64,000 bases of DNA from Chlorobiota bacterium (GTDB lineage Bacteria; Bacteroidota; Ignavibacteria; Kapaibacteriales; NICIL-2): contig JAOAEV010000008.1 in assembly GCA_026416585.1 (NCBI GenBank), positions 1 through 64,000 on the forward strand, in the 5' to 3' direction. The translations under genes and the position numbers were made by a program. The notes under the pieces are model-generated. The model saw only the letters and a list, made by a program, of their open reading frames with translations. It had not been told where the DNA came from and did not search any database. This document shows, in pieces, positions 38,747 to 48,342 of this stretch; positions within the stretch are counted from its first letter, which is position 1, and each line of letters starts with the position of its first letter.

Positions 38747-39607
38747 ATGCGTTACGTTATCATCGGAGTACTACATTGCACAATACTTTCGACAACGGCT
38801 GCTATTGCAGGTAGTGCTGATTCATCGTCAATTGCATACAACTGCGCCCTTATTACCGCACAGCGATGGCACGAAAAAACGTTTGGTGCTCTTGTGGCGA
38901 TGGTCGCCCAACTGTTTATTGGCAAGCCATATGTAGCAGGCACGCTCGACACATCATCTGTCGAGCAATGCCGTTTCACTGCTGATGGTTTCGACTGTGT
39001 CACCCTTGTCGAAAGTGCATTGGCTCTGGCGCGTGTTGCAGAGCGTCGGGAGTGTACTTACGAACGTTTCCTACACGAACTCCAGCGGATTCGGTATCGT
39101 GGTGGCAAACTTGATGGCTATCTGTCGCGGTTGCACTACACCAGCGAGTGGATCAGTGACAACTACTCCAAAGGTATAGTCGAAAATATCACCGACCGAG
39201 TGGGAGGTCAGCCCATACGCAAGACACTCGATTTTATGAGCACTCACCCGCATTTGTATCGGCAATTGCGCGATAGCAGTGCGCTCGTTCCGCGGCTTGC
39301 ATTGATCGAACGCCGCTTGTCGCGCCGTCCACTCTATATCGTACCAACAGCACGTATTACTGCGGCGTCGGCGAAAATCCAATCCGGCGATATTATCGCG
39401 ATTGCGACCTCGAAGCCCGGTCTTGATTACACTCACGTCGGAATTGCACTCCGTTCACAAGGCAAGCTCGGACTGATTCATGCTTCATCGAAATCGGGCA
39501 AGGTTTTTTTCGAGCAGAGCTTGGAGGACTACGTTCGCAGTTATCCCAACGCAATTGGTATTACAGTTGCACGTCCGCTGGCGTCTCCCGTGACACCGTC
39601 ACGCTAA
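38747..39607 (+). CDS. DUF1460 / NlpC-P60-like amidase
   Basis: Signal peptide, FIGKPYVAGTLD...GFDCVTLVESALALAR; conserved Cys context. Confidence 0.8.
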   Translation: MRYVIIGVLHCTILSTTAAIAGSADSSSIAYNCALITAQRWHEKTFGALVAMVAQLFIGKPYVAGTLDTSSVEQCRFTADGFDCVTLVESALALARVAERRECTYERFLHELQRIRYRGGKLDGYLSRLHYTSEWISDNYSKGIVENITDRVGGQPIRKTLDFMSTHPHLYRQLRDSSALVPRLALIERRLSRRPLYIVPTARITAASAKIQSGDIIAIATSKPGLDYTHVGIALRSQGKLGLIHASSKSGKVFFEQSLEDYVRSYPNAIGITVARPLASPVTPSR

Positions 39608-39612
39608 ATGCA

Positions 39613-39855
39613 CTACAGGACACGCTCCACACGGATTGCAGGATCGATGGCACGGCGCAGTAGGCGCTCGATTCCCACACGCAGCGTCAGCGTTACTGCA
39701 TCGCACCGCTGGCAGGCTCCACCAAGTCGAACGCGGACGATGTTGCCGACCAGCTCGACAAGTTCGAACGTCCCACCATGCAGTTCAACATACGGTACCA
39801 CATCTCGCTGGAGAATTTGACGTAACGTCTCAAGATTGAACGCAGGAGGACTCAT
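39613..39855 (-). CDS. NifU C-terminal (Fe-S scaffold) domain protein
   Basis: VPYVELHGGTFELVELVGNIVRVRLGGACQRCDAVTLTLRVGIERLLR with CxxC. Confidence 0.88.
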   Translation of the reverse strand: MSPPAFNLETLRQILQRDVVPYVELHGGTFELVELVGNIVRVRLGGACQRCDAVTLTLRVGIERLLRRAIDPAIRVERVL

Positions 39856-39897
39856 GTATAACCAGCTGACAAAACACGCTGCTAAATTGCACAGATT

Positions 39898-40722
39898 ATG
39901 AACGAACGAATCGCACAACCAGCGTACGATATTCCCCTGTTGAACCAATCAGCGGAACGTATCGCTTGTGCGTGTCCTCAACAACCAACGATGTGCATTA
40001 TTGCTGGCTCAGGGCTTGCTAATGCCTTCGAGCACGCAACAGTCATTGCTCGCATTCCCTATCATGAACTTCCGTGCTTACCGCAAGCAGGGATCGCAGG
40101 GCATCGAAACGAGGTACTCATCACTGATATCGGCGGAAATGTTACCGTCGTCTTCGCCGGTCGTTTTCATGTGTATGAGGGATATTCGCCATTGCTGATT
40201 ACAATCCCGGTTGCACTGGCAGCACGCCTCGGTGTGCACGCTCTCATTGCTACAAATGCAGCCGGAGGATTGCATACTCGACTGCGCGTTGGCGATCTTG
40301 TCATTGCCGATAGTATCGTCAATATGACCTATCGCTCGTTGACATCCTCCGCACGCGGGAATGCAATTGAGCTATGCTCACCATGGAGATCACGAACAAT
40401 CGAGCATGCAATCATACGAGGCCTTCCAATCCAGGAAGGCACATACGTTGCCGTCCATGGACCGAGCTATGAAACACTGGCTGAAGTGCGATTCTATCGC
40501 CGAGTCGGCGACACTATCGGAATGTCAACGGTGCATGAAATTGAAGCAGCTGCGCTCTTGGATTTGCAGCCGCTTGTGGTCAGCGTTGTCACAAACGTGT
40601 TGACCGACGTGCCGCGCCGACACCCACTGACACACCACGAAGTATTAGCTGCTTCTCAAGAATCTGGTTCGCGACTGCGGCAACTGATTGAAATTGCCAT
40701 TACAACATTCGATGCACGATGA
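39898..40722 (+). CDS. punA: Purine-nucleoside phosphorylase
   Basis: CIIAGSGLANAFEHATVIARIPYHELP; ATNAAGGLHTRLRVGDLVIADSIVN; GPSYETLAEVRF. Confidence 0.9.
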   Translation: MNERIAQPAYDIPLLNQSAERIACACPQQPTMCIIAGSGLANAFEHATVIARIPYHELPCLPQAGIAGHRNEVLITDIGGNVTVVFAGRFHVYEGYSPLLITIPVALAARLGVHALIATNAAGGLHTRLRVGDLVIADSIVNMTYRSLTSSARGNAIELCSPWRSRTIEHAIIRGLPIQEGTYVAVHGPSYETLAEVRFYRRVGDTIGMSTVHEIEAAALLDLQPLVVSVVTNVLTDVPRRHPLTHHEVLAASQESGSRLRQLIEIAITTFDAR

Positions 40723-41378
40723 GCATAGATTGGATTGTGCTTGGACTGGGCAATCCCGGCACTGAGTATGCAGCCACGCGGCATAACATTGGCTATCGCG
40801 TAGCCGAAACATTCGTCGCACGACGTGGTGGCACGTTTTCCCCCGCTGAGGGTCCGTGGCTCGAAGCAACGGTTCGATATGCACGACAAGAATTTGCCGT
40901 CGCACTTCCGACAACGTACATGAATCGTTCGGGGATCGCAGCACGAAAGCTGCTTGCACGATATAGCACAGCGCCTGACCACCTCATTGCCATTGTTGAC
41001 GAGTACAATTTTCCTGTCGGACGGATTCATTTGAAATTCGGTGGCTCTGATGGAGGACACAATGGCATCGCATCACTGATCGAGGAACTCGGCACAGATC
41101 GTTTTTGGCGGCTTCGCTGCGGGATCGGACGCGATTTTGGGCCCGGCGAACTGAGTGACTATGTGCTCTCACCCTTTCCTCCCGACGAGCATCCCCTTGT
41201 CGATGCAATGATTGCCAATGCTGTCGAGGCTCTTGAGCGTATTGCCAAATCAGGCATAGCCCGCGCAGCATCAGAAGTCAACGCTGCATCGAAGACACAG
41301 TTACACCAGCGAACGAGCAATACTCACGGCTTGCGTGGTACAACAGACGATGTATCGGGAATTGATGGCATCGGCTGA
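40719..41378 (+). CDS. pth: Peptidyl-tRNA hydrolase
   Basis: VLGLGNPGTEYAATRHNIGYRVAE; PTTYMNRSG; KFGGSDGGHNGIASL; LRCGIGRDFGPGELSDYVLSPF. Confidence 0.94.
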   Translation: MSIDWIVLGLGNPGTEYAATRHNIGYRVAETFVARRGGTFSPAEGPWLEATVRYARQEFAVALPTTYMNRSGIAARKLLARYSTAPDHLIAIVDEYNFPVGRIHLKFGGSDGGHNGIASLIEELGTDRFWRLRCGIGRDFGPGELSDYVLSPFPPDEHPLVDAMIANAVEALERIAKSGIARAASEVNAASKTQLHQRTSNTHGLRGTTDDVSGIDGIG

Positions 41379-43372
41379 GGCACGAGCAACGGATCAGGCG
41401 ACGGTGCAATTCCACCCGGTGGTGGAATCACACCGCTCGACGGAGGAACAGACGGCTGTTTGAATCCGGGTACTTGCACTCCCGGCACTGAGGATGGCGG
41501 TGCCTCTGGCGAAGGCTGTACTGCAGGACCTGACGGCGATTGCTCCTGCCCACCTTTCCACCATGGCGGTGGTGCTCCTTCGCGTTTGATCGTCGCAAAT
41601 GCAACACTTCGTGAAATATCTTTAGCGTACTCGCTGGTCGGATAGTAGCGCACCAGCCGCGTGTAGTAATACAGGGCGCTGTCGTTATTATGAAGATCGT
41701 TTTCCCACGTCCATCCAATCAAGTAAAGTGCCCGTGGTGCATAAGGGGTGTTTGGATAGTGTTCGGCAACCTTACTGAGCTGGGAAAGAGCCAGACGGAA
41801 GTTCTGAGCGCGCCGTAGATGCTCACCGCTCGAGAGTAATTCTGCTGCAGTATCAGCAATCGCGTAATCGGTAAAACCAAGTCGCTGTTTGGCTTCGCGA
41901 CCATAGTCAGTGAATGGATATTGCTCAAAAACGATCATCAAAAGTGAATCAGCAACACGCGGCTGACGAATCTCTTCCAATCGAGCGAGTGCGTAAAGGT
42001 ATTGAGCACGTGCAGAATCACTCAGTGATGCCTCTTCAATGGCACTACGGTACCAGTACGCAGCACTATCGGAATTCCCAAGCTCCTGGTGTGTGCGACC
42101 GAGTTCGAACTGTGTGTATGCACGAACTCGACGTGTACTGTCGTCAGTTGACAATGCCATTTGGGTCAATTGCTGCAATTTTTGTACGCGAATGTTGAGC
42201 AGATCAAACAGTCGTTTTGCACCGTCAAACACTGGTGAACGCCGTACACGAGCTGTTGCGAAATACTTGATCGCCTTGTCATACTCTTTGGTACGGAAGT
42301 ACTCCAGTCCTCGCTCGAAATTGGCAACTAAAATCGCATCGCTGGCTGTTGCTTGCTGTGTGCTAATTCGTTCGAGCGAATCTAACTCAGCAGTGCGTTG
42401 TGCCAGACGCAGCAGTTCCATTCTCGCACCGGTGATGTAGCCTGCCTTGACATAGTCATCGAAGCGACGTTGCGATTCCAGATCGTCAAGGAGCTTTTCT
42501 GCTTCTGCAAAACGCCCCCGGCGGGACAGTGATAGTGCGCGATAGTATCGGCACTCAAACAGACGGAGGTTATCAGGCGAATACTCTTCGACGATTGCGA
42601 GTTCACGCTCTGCAGCATCGTAGCGACCGAGGCGATACAGTAGCAATCCCATATCCACCTGCCAAATGGCACGCTGCGACTCATCGGGGCATTGTGCAAC
42701 CGCTTGCCGATACGGTCGAACAGCACGGTCCAAATTCCCCTGCTCGATTGCCAGTTCTGCCTGCAATCGGAATGCCTCCGAAAGAACGTCATACCGAAGT
42801 CGCTCCCATGCGATGTCCACTGTTCGCGAGAGCATTTGCTCGGCCTTCGGCAGGTTACGCTGAATCAAGTAGTTCTTCGCCGACAGCAAATGCGCATCCG
42901 GTGAATAGCTGCTTTGAGGAAATTGGACAATGAGTTCTTGGCACTTGATGTTCGATGGTAACCACTCGCTGCGATAGAAGTATGCCATTGCCATCGCATA
43001 GAGGGTACCATCAACAAAGTCGCTTTGACCGTGCGTGGCAAGAATTTTTGACCCCTTGATAATGATAGAATCAACCTTTACACGGACCGGCTGAAGTTTG
43101 TTCGTTTTGATGACCAGTTGATCGAGGTATGCTGGCAGTGCACCTACAGCAGGCCGCTCAAGCACAATGTCAGGCTCGAGTGGCACGACAACGCGAGGCT
43201 TGGGAGGTTTGGCAAATTCATCGTGGTAACGGAACTCGTCGGTAATCTCTGTTTCGAGTCGCTTGATGTTGTAATAAGTGTTGAAGTACGTGGTCGTGTT
43301 GTCCCACAGGCGGCAACCCGCTAACAGCACGATTGCCAACAATAGCATAACTGATCGGTACACTTTACTCAT
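41324..43372 (-). CDS. TPR lipoprotein, PorW/SprE-like candidate
   Basis: Lipobox LLAGC, NTTTYFNTYYNIKRLE, multiple TPR repeats, proline-rich tail; start at MSKVYRSVMLL rather than the ORF 5' end. Confidence 0.7.
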   Translation of the reverse strand: MSKVYRSVMLLLAIVLLAGCRLWDNTTTYFNTYYNIKRLETEITDEFRYHDEFAKPPKPRVVVPLEPDIVLERPAVGALPAYLDQLVIKTNKLQPVRVKVDSIIIKGSKILATHGQSDFVDGTLYAMAMAYFYRSEWLPSNIKCQELIVQFPQSSYSPDAHLLSAKNYLIQRNLPKAEQMLSRTVDIAWERLRYDVLSEAFRLQAELAIEQGNLDRAVRPYRQAVAQCPDESQRAIWQVDMGLLLYRLGRYDAAERELAIVEEYSPDNLRLFECRYYRALSLSRRGRFAEAEKLLDDLESQRRFDDYVKAGYITGARMELLRLAQRTAELDSLERISTQQATASDAILVANFERGLEYFRTKEYDKAIKYFATARVRRSPVFDGAKRLFDLLNIRVQKLQQLTQMALSTDDSTRRVRAYTQFELGRTHQELGNSDSAAYWYRSAIEEASLSDSARAQYLYALARLEEIRQPRVADSLLMIVFEQYPFTDYGREAKQRLGFTDYAIADTAAELLSSGEHLRRAQNFRLALSQLSKVAEHYPNTPYAPRALYLIGWTWENDLHNNDSALYYYTRLVRYYPTSEYAKDISRSVAFATIKREGAPPPWWKGGQEQSPSGPAVQPSPEAPPSSVPGVQVPGFKQPSVPPSSGVIPPPGGIAPSPDPLLVPQPMPSIPDTSSVVPRKP

Positions 43373-44381
43373 CGTCGCCTTGGAAGTACGTGATAGCGCG
43401 CTGATCGAACGTTCCGCTTTGACGCTCGTTCCGCTGGCGGATTTCACGTTCAAGTTTATCAGCCAAATGGCGTGCGGCGTTATAGCCGTAGGTTCGCAGC
43501 AAGTAATTGAGCGCAATCACCTCGGCAATGACGGTAATGTTCTTACCAGGAAAGATTGGCAGCTTTACTGACGAAATCGGGATACCAAGGATTTCGACCG
43601 TTGAGTCATCTAATCCAACACGCTCATAATTGGCGTCAGCATCCCAATCCTCAAGTTCGACGACGATCTCTAAGCGTTTTTGGTATCGAATTGCGCGGAT
43701 GCCAAACATTTGCCGGACGTCAATGATTCCAAGTCCGCGCACCTCCACCATGTGTTCAATAAGCGAGCTACCGGTACCCATCAGAATGGCGTCGCGCTTT
43801 CGCGTGAGAATAACGACGTCGTCCGCGACGAGTCGATGCCCACGTTCGACCAAGTCAAGCGCGATCTCGCTCTTGCCAATACCGCTGCGACCGACAAATA
43901 GAACACCGACTCCATACACATCAACGAGGGAGCCATGGACTACTACATGCGGCGCGAACTGATCGCCAAGAAACTCCGAGAGAATGTGTACCGTGCGTGT
44001 TGTTTCGTGTGCTGTCTGCAGTAAAGCTACATTGTACTCCGATGCCAGCTCACAGAGCTCTCGGTCGATCTCGTGACTATTGGTCAAGATAATCGCTGGC
44101 ACTCTCCGCTCAACAATGCCACGAAAGGCGCGCACACGATCGCTTGTACCAAGCGAACGAAGGTAATACACTTCCGTATTCCCCATCACCTGGAGGCGAT
44201 GGCTGGTGAATAGCTCCAGAAATCCTGCCAAAGCAAGTTGCGGACGATGGACATTTTCGTCGGTGATGAGATTCTCCCACCCGACAGTATCATTGAGCGC
44301 AACCAATTGCAGGGGCGCTTGCAGGAGCGTTCGCACCGCAACTGCGTCTTTTCGTATTGGCTGTAAGTCGGCAACGTTCAT
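43365..44381 (-). CDS. hprK: HPr kinase/phosphorylase
   Basis: VLFVGRSGIGKSEIALDLVERGHRLVADDVV Walker A and downstream HPrK motifs. Confidence 0.93.
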   Translation of the reverse strand: MNVADLQPIRKDAVAVRTLLQAPLQLVALNDTVGWENLITDENVHRPQLALAGFLELFTSHRLQVMGNTEVYYLRSLGTSDRVRAFRGIVERRVPAIILTNSHEIDRELCELASEYNVALLQTAHETTRTVHILSEFLGDQFAPHVVVHGSLVDVYGVGVLFVGRSGIGKSEIALDLVERGHRLVADDVVILTRKRDAILMGTGSSLIEHMVEVRGLGIIDVRQMFGIRAIRYQKRLEIVVELEDWDADANYERVGLDDSTVEILGIPISSVKLPIFPGKNITVIAEVIALNYLLRTYGYNAARHLADKLEREIRQRNERQSGTFDQRAITYFQGDDE

Positions 44382-44452
44382 CGCTTGAGCCTAGCGTCGG
44401 ACGACCGCAAACTTATCTATACGACGATCGGTCGCGACAACAGTTGTAGGAA

Positions 44453-45172
44453 TTACACTCCGCGACGTGTAGGTTCCCAAATGAATTTGTGCAACTGTAG
44501 CTGCAACCGAACCGGCAGCTGGTCAGCAAGTATCCACTCGGCTAACTGATCGGGAGGCAACAGACCAAATGCGGGCGAAAACAGCACTGCAGCAACTCGA
44601 TCCGTAACGCAATGACGCTCGATGAAGTGACAAGCCCACTGGTAATCTCTACGGCTTGCGATGACGAATTTGACTTCATCTTGCCGACGGAGGAGCTCAA
44701 CGTTTTTTTCCCAATTCAGCGGCGACATTCGTGAGTCAGGACACTTGACATCAACAATACAGATCGCGCGATCATCAACATGCTCGATCGAAATATGCCC
44801 GCCGGTTTCGATTGCAACGGTATAGCCATGATCGCACAGCCATTGCACGAGACGAAATGTTCCCAACTGCTCCAGAGGCTCTCCGCCCGTTAACTCGACA
44901 AACTGTGAACCATATGTAGCCACGCGATCAAGTATTTCTGCGGCTGTCAGCGCCAAGTCAGGCGTGCGCCGATCGAGTGCATAAGGGGTGTCGCACCATG
45001 CGCAGCGAAGAGAGCACCCCTGTACCCGCACGAATACACACGGCATACCCGCACGTGTCCCTTCACCCTGAATCGAGTGGAAAATCTCGCTCAGGTATAG
45101 TGTGACTTGGGCTGGGTCGCTGGAGAGCGCAGCAATCGCCTCAGCAGTAGGCTGGAGAAATTTTGCCATCAA
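44453..45172 (-). CDS. queE: 7-carboxy-7-deazaguanine synthase (radical SAM)
   Basis: FHSIQGEGTRAGMPCVFVRVQGCSLRCAWCDTPYAL; TGGEPLEQ. Confidence 0.9.
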   Translation of the reverse strand: MMAKFLQPTAEAIAALSSDPAQVTLYLSEIFHSIQGEGTRAGMPCVFVRVQGCSLRCAWCDTPYALDRRTPDLALTAAEILDRVATYGSQFVELTGGEPLEQLGTFRLVQWLCDHGYTVAIETGGHISIEHVDDRAICIVDVKCPDSRMSPLNWEKNVELLRRQDEVKFVIASRRDYQWACHFIERHCVTDRVAAVLFSPAFGLLPPDQLAEWILADQLPVRLQLQLHKFIWEPTRRGV

Positions 45173-45180
45173 CCAACAGC

Positions 45181-47238
45181 TTAGTAAGAAAGCAACTGCT
45201 CAATGGCACCCGCAATGCGTTCGGCTGTCGGGACGACCGCTGCCATCAATGCTTTGTTGTAGGGTATCGGCACATCGGGTGGTGCCAAGCGCATTACTGG
45301 AGCGTCAAGAAGCGAGAATGCTTCTTCGGTGATTGTTGCACTAATCTCCGCTCCGAAGCCACACGTGATGGTGTCTTCATGCACAATCAGGCAACGACCG
45401 GTTTTCGCAACCGATTCGAGCACCATTTCTTTGTCCCATGGACGAATTGTTCGCAAGTCTATGACTTCGATCGAGACGCGGAGCTGACGAACTGCCTCCA
45501 GCGATTGATACACCATGTCGCCCCATGTGACGATCGTCGCAGCAGTGCCCTCAAGCACACGGTATGCCTCCCCGAACGGTACAATGAAGTCATCACCTGG
45601 ATAGGGTGTTCGCGCCGGTGCGGTATCAAGCAAGTTCCGATGTTCAAGAAACACAACCGGATCGTTTGCATACAGCGAGGATCGAAGCAGCCCTGCTGCA
45701 TCACGCGCATTCGAGGGAAAGGCAACGATCCATCCAATCGTATGCGCGAAGATCGCTTCACCGGAGACACTGTGCCAGGGATCGCCTGTACGTTTGCTGT
45801 AACCGACAGGAATGCGCACAATAATCGGGGCAGCAAATTGATTATTTGTCCGCCAGCGAATAGTACCACAGTCGTTGAACTGCTCCATCGCCGGGTCAAG
45901 ATATTTGCGAAACTGAATTTCGGGCACTGGGACAAGCCCAGCCAATGCCATCCCGACCGAGCGCCCGATGATACCTTCTTCCGACAGTGATGTATCGAAA
46001 ACGCGATCGGAACCGAACTGCCGTTGCAGGTCCATCGTTGCACCATGTACCCCACCTTTTATGCCGACGTCTTCACCGAAAACCAACACGCGCCGATTAC
46101 GCTCAAGTTCCGACGCAAGCGTACGACGCACAGCTTCGATGAAATTGACGCGATGCCCTTCCACGCTCGGCTTTAGTGTAAACGTTTGTCGTGGAGGTTC
46201 AACTGCCCACTGACCACCTACCTGCTGGATGGTCGAGCCATCGAAGAACACGTAACGTGTCACTGACGATGGATCCGGTTCTGGCTCAGCTAATGCCGCT
46301 TCGCAAGCGGAACGAACTTCATGTTCGACCGATTCAGCAAGTTCTTTCCACTGCTGAGCCGAGAGACTCCCGGCCCGTTGAAGAAAGTTTCGCAGGCGTG
46401 GAAGTGGATCGCGTTCTTCTTCGTCGGTACGTTCTTCAGCGGTTTTATACGATTGATTGTCTGCGCCAGAATGGCCACACAGACGTGGAACACGCGCACG
46501 AAGCAATACAGGTTTGCCTTTTGTACGTGCTGTTCGAATTGCTTCCTCGACAGTCTCTGCTGCGGCAGCAGGATCAGCACCATCGCAATCGAGAACAACA
46601 AGATTCCGGAACGATCGCAAATTATTGGCAATGTTACCACCAGGCGTTTGCAATTCCGATCGAACCGAGATACCAAACCCATTGTCCTCGATAACCATGA
46701 CCAGCGGCAGTTTTAGTGTCGTGGCAACGGTGAGGGCTGACCAAAACCCGTTCGTAGCAACCGAACCATCACCGCCAAGCGCAACAGCGACAGCTCCTTC
46801 CCACTTTGACTCACCAAGCACCTGCACATAGTAGCGGATCGCTTGGGCCCATCCAGCGGCTGGTGTGTATTGCGCACCGACGTCCCCAGAGGCTGGCAGT
46901 ACGGTCACGTTTCTGCGAGGCACCAAGTTGTGCACCACACCAATATCGCGCCCACCGTTACGACTGCCGCTTCGGGCAAGCGGACCGCTGAAGGCTTCCT
47001 GGTACGTCATCCCAGCGTGTAGCACAAACGGTCGTGAGCGATAGTATACTGTAGCTGCATCGTGGGGATGCACAAGTTGTTCAGCCACAAGTGCCTGAAT
47101 CAACTCATGTCCCTTTGCGGAAAACTGATATGTGACCAGTCCTTTCGGCGCAAGTTCTCGCTCTTCGATCTCGTCAATGCGTCGTGATGCGAGAACAGTT
47201 CTTGCTATCGAGCGCCATGCCTCAGATGATAGTGCCAT
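45181..47238 (-). CDS. Fused alpha/beta E1 component of a 2-oxoacid dehydrogenase
   Basis: TPP motif GGDGSVATNGFWSALTVATTLKLPLVMVIEDN plus E1-beta half (GEDVGIKGGVHGATMDLQRQFG...). Confidence 0.92.
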   Translation of the reverse strand: MALSSEAWRSIARTVLASRRIDEIEERELAPKGLVTYQFSAKGHELIQALVAEQLVHPHDAATVYYRSRPFVLHAGMTYQEAFSGPLARSGSRNGGRDIGVVHNLVPRRNVTVLPASGDVGAQYTPAAGWAQAIRYYVQVLGESKWEGAVAVALGGDGSVATNGFWSALTVATTLKLPLVMVIEDNGFGISVRSELQTPGGNIANNLRSFRNLVVLDCDGADPAAAAETVEEAIRTARTKGKPVLLRARVPRLCGHSGADNQSYKTAEERTDEEERDPLPRLRNFLQRAGSLSAQQWKELAESVEHEVRSACEAALAEPEPDPSSVTRYVFFDGSTIQQVGGQWAVEPPRQTFTLKPSVEGHRVNFIEAVRRTLASELERNRRVLVFGEDVGIKGGVHGATMDLQRQFGSDRVFDTSLSEEGIIGRSVGMALAGLVPVPEIQFRKYLDPAMEQFNDCGTIRWRTNNQFAAPIIVRIPVGYSKRTGDPWHSVSGEAIFAHTIGWIVAFPSNARDAAGLLRSSLYANDPVVFLEHRNLLDTAPARTPYPGDDFIVPFGEAYRVLEGTAATIVTWGDMVYQSLEAVRQLRVSIEVIDLRTIRPWDKEMVLESVAKTGRCLIVHEDTITCGFGAEISATITEEAFSLLDAPVMRLAPPDVPIPYNKALMAAVVPTAERIAGAIEQLLSY

Positions 47239-47256
47239 CAGTTGATTGTCAAATCG

Positions 47257-47271
47257 TTTGCAGGTTGCAAA
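47257..47271. promoter_or_regulatory. Perfect 6+6 inverted repeat in divergent intergenic region
   Basis: TTTGCA-GGT-TGCAAA, 18 bp upstream of the E1 start. Confidence 0.3.
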
Positions 47272-47354
47272 TTACGCCACATCCTCTCTGCGGTCGTGGG
47301 ATTGATTATACGTTTCGTAGTTTCACATCGTCTCAATATTCAAAGGTTTCATCC

Positions 47355-48305
47355 ATGATGAAACATGTTATTGCAGTCTTGCTCAGCGTCAGTGCGGTTG
47401 CTGTTCGTAGCCAATTCCTCGCGCCCTTCACTGCTGCCGAAGGCATGCAATCAGCAACACAGACAGCACAGCAAGCAGGAATAGTATCCGCAGGAATTGA
47501 TGCGATTTATACCACCGGCGACACATCACTGTTAGCACAAGTTGGCGGTAGCCTTGGGGGGGCCTTGTCGCTTTCGTTCAACTTCGACCGTGGGACCAAT
47601 ACCGTGTGGCTGTATTCGGTGCGTGGTAAAACACAGAACAATCGCGACACGGCTATCATATATGCAGTCATCAAACTTGTGGCGTTCTATCAGGCATTTC
47701 CTATGTTCGGTGTGCCGGGATTAGGACAGCTCGAGCAAATGCGGGGTGAAGCAGCGCTTCCAGCAACGTTCATGAACAGTAATCTCATGGTGCGAAAACT
47801 TGCAGAGGACTCAACTTTTCGCGCATTTCGGCAAAATCATCCACGTGCAATCTTGCTCGGTGCGAGTTTAGCTTCGATTCGTCTATCTCCAACGAGTCAG
47901 CCAGCCCCTGTGTGGTCGGTTTTACTCGGCGGAGGCACACTCATAGAACCAACACCCCCGACTCTCAACTGTTTCGTCGAAGCAGGTGATACCAGTGGCA
48001 CAGCACGCTGTTTTGAAGTACCCATCGCGTCGGTCACATCCGGGCAGGAGCAAGACTGGACGCTCTCTCCAACCCCAGCAACAGATGTCGTTAGCGTGCA
48101 TGTGCCATTTGAAGAATTGCTCTATCCAGCAACGATCGAAATCCGTTCGCTTTGTGGAGATCTTGTAATGTCGCATGCGCTGACGACAATCAGTGCATCT
48201 AACGCGATATCCATTCCTGTTTCGTCTCTTCCCAGCGGAATGTATCTGCTGCGCTATCGCAGCAAACGAACTGTCCGTACGCTACCATTGTTTGTTTCAC
48301 GGTAG
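47355..48305 (+). CDS. Secreted protein with candidate type IX secretion (Por) sorting domain
   Basis: Signal peptide MMKHVIAVLLSVSAVAVRSQ; C-terminus WTLSPTPATDVVSVHVP...IEIRSLCGDLV...ISIPVSSLPSGMYLLRYRSKRTVRTLPLFVSR. Confidence 0.75.
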   Translation: MMKHVIAVLLSVSAVAVRSQFLAPFTAAEGMQSATQTAQQAGIVSAGIDAIYTTGDTSLLAQVGGSLGGALSLSFNFDRGTNTVWLYSVRGKTQNNRDTAIIYAVIKLVAFYQAFPMFGVPGLGQLEQMRGEAALPATFMNSNLMVRKLAEDSTFRAFRQNHPRAILLGASLASIRLSPTSQPAPVWSVLLGGGTLIEPTPPTLNCFVEAGDTSGTARCFEVPIASVTSGQEQDWTLSPTPATDVVSVHVPFEELLYPATIEIRSLCGDLVMSHALTTISASNAISIPVSSLPSGMYLLRYRSKRTVRTLPLFVSR

Positions 48306-48342
48306 CACCATGTGTTGAACTAATTCGAGCGTATCGGCATCC

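Noticed and set aside
44382-44452. CGACCG/CGGTCG inverted repeat between queE and hprK as a riboswitch or terminator
   Set aside because: Only 6 bp, no T-tract, and not upstream of queE; unsupported.
41736-44992. 15-mer GTGCATAAGGGGTGT shared by the TPR gene and queE
   Set aside because: A few 15-mer coincidences are expected by chance in 64 kb; no extension on either side.
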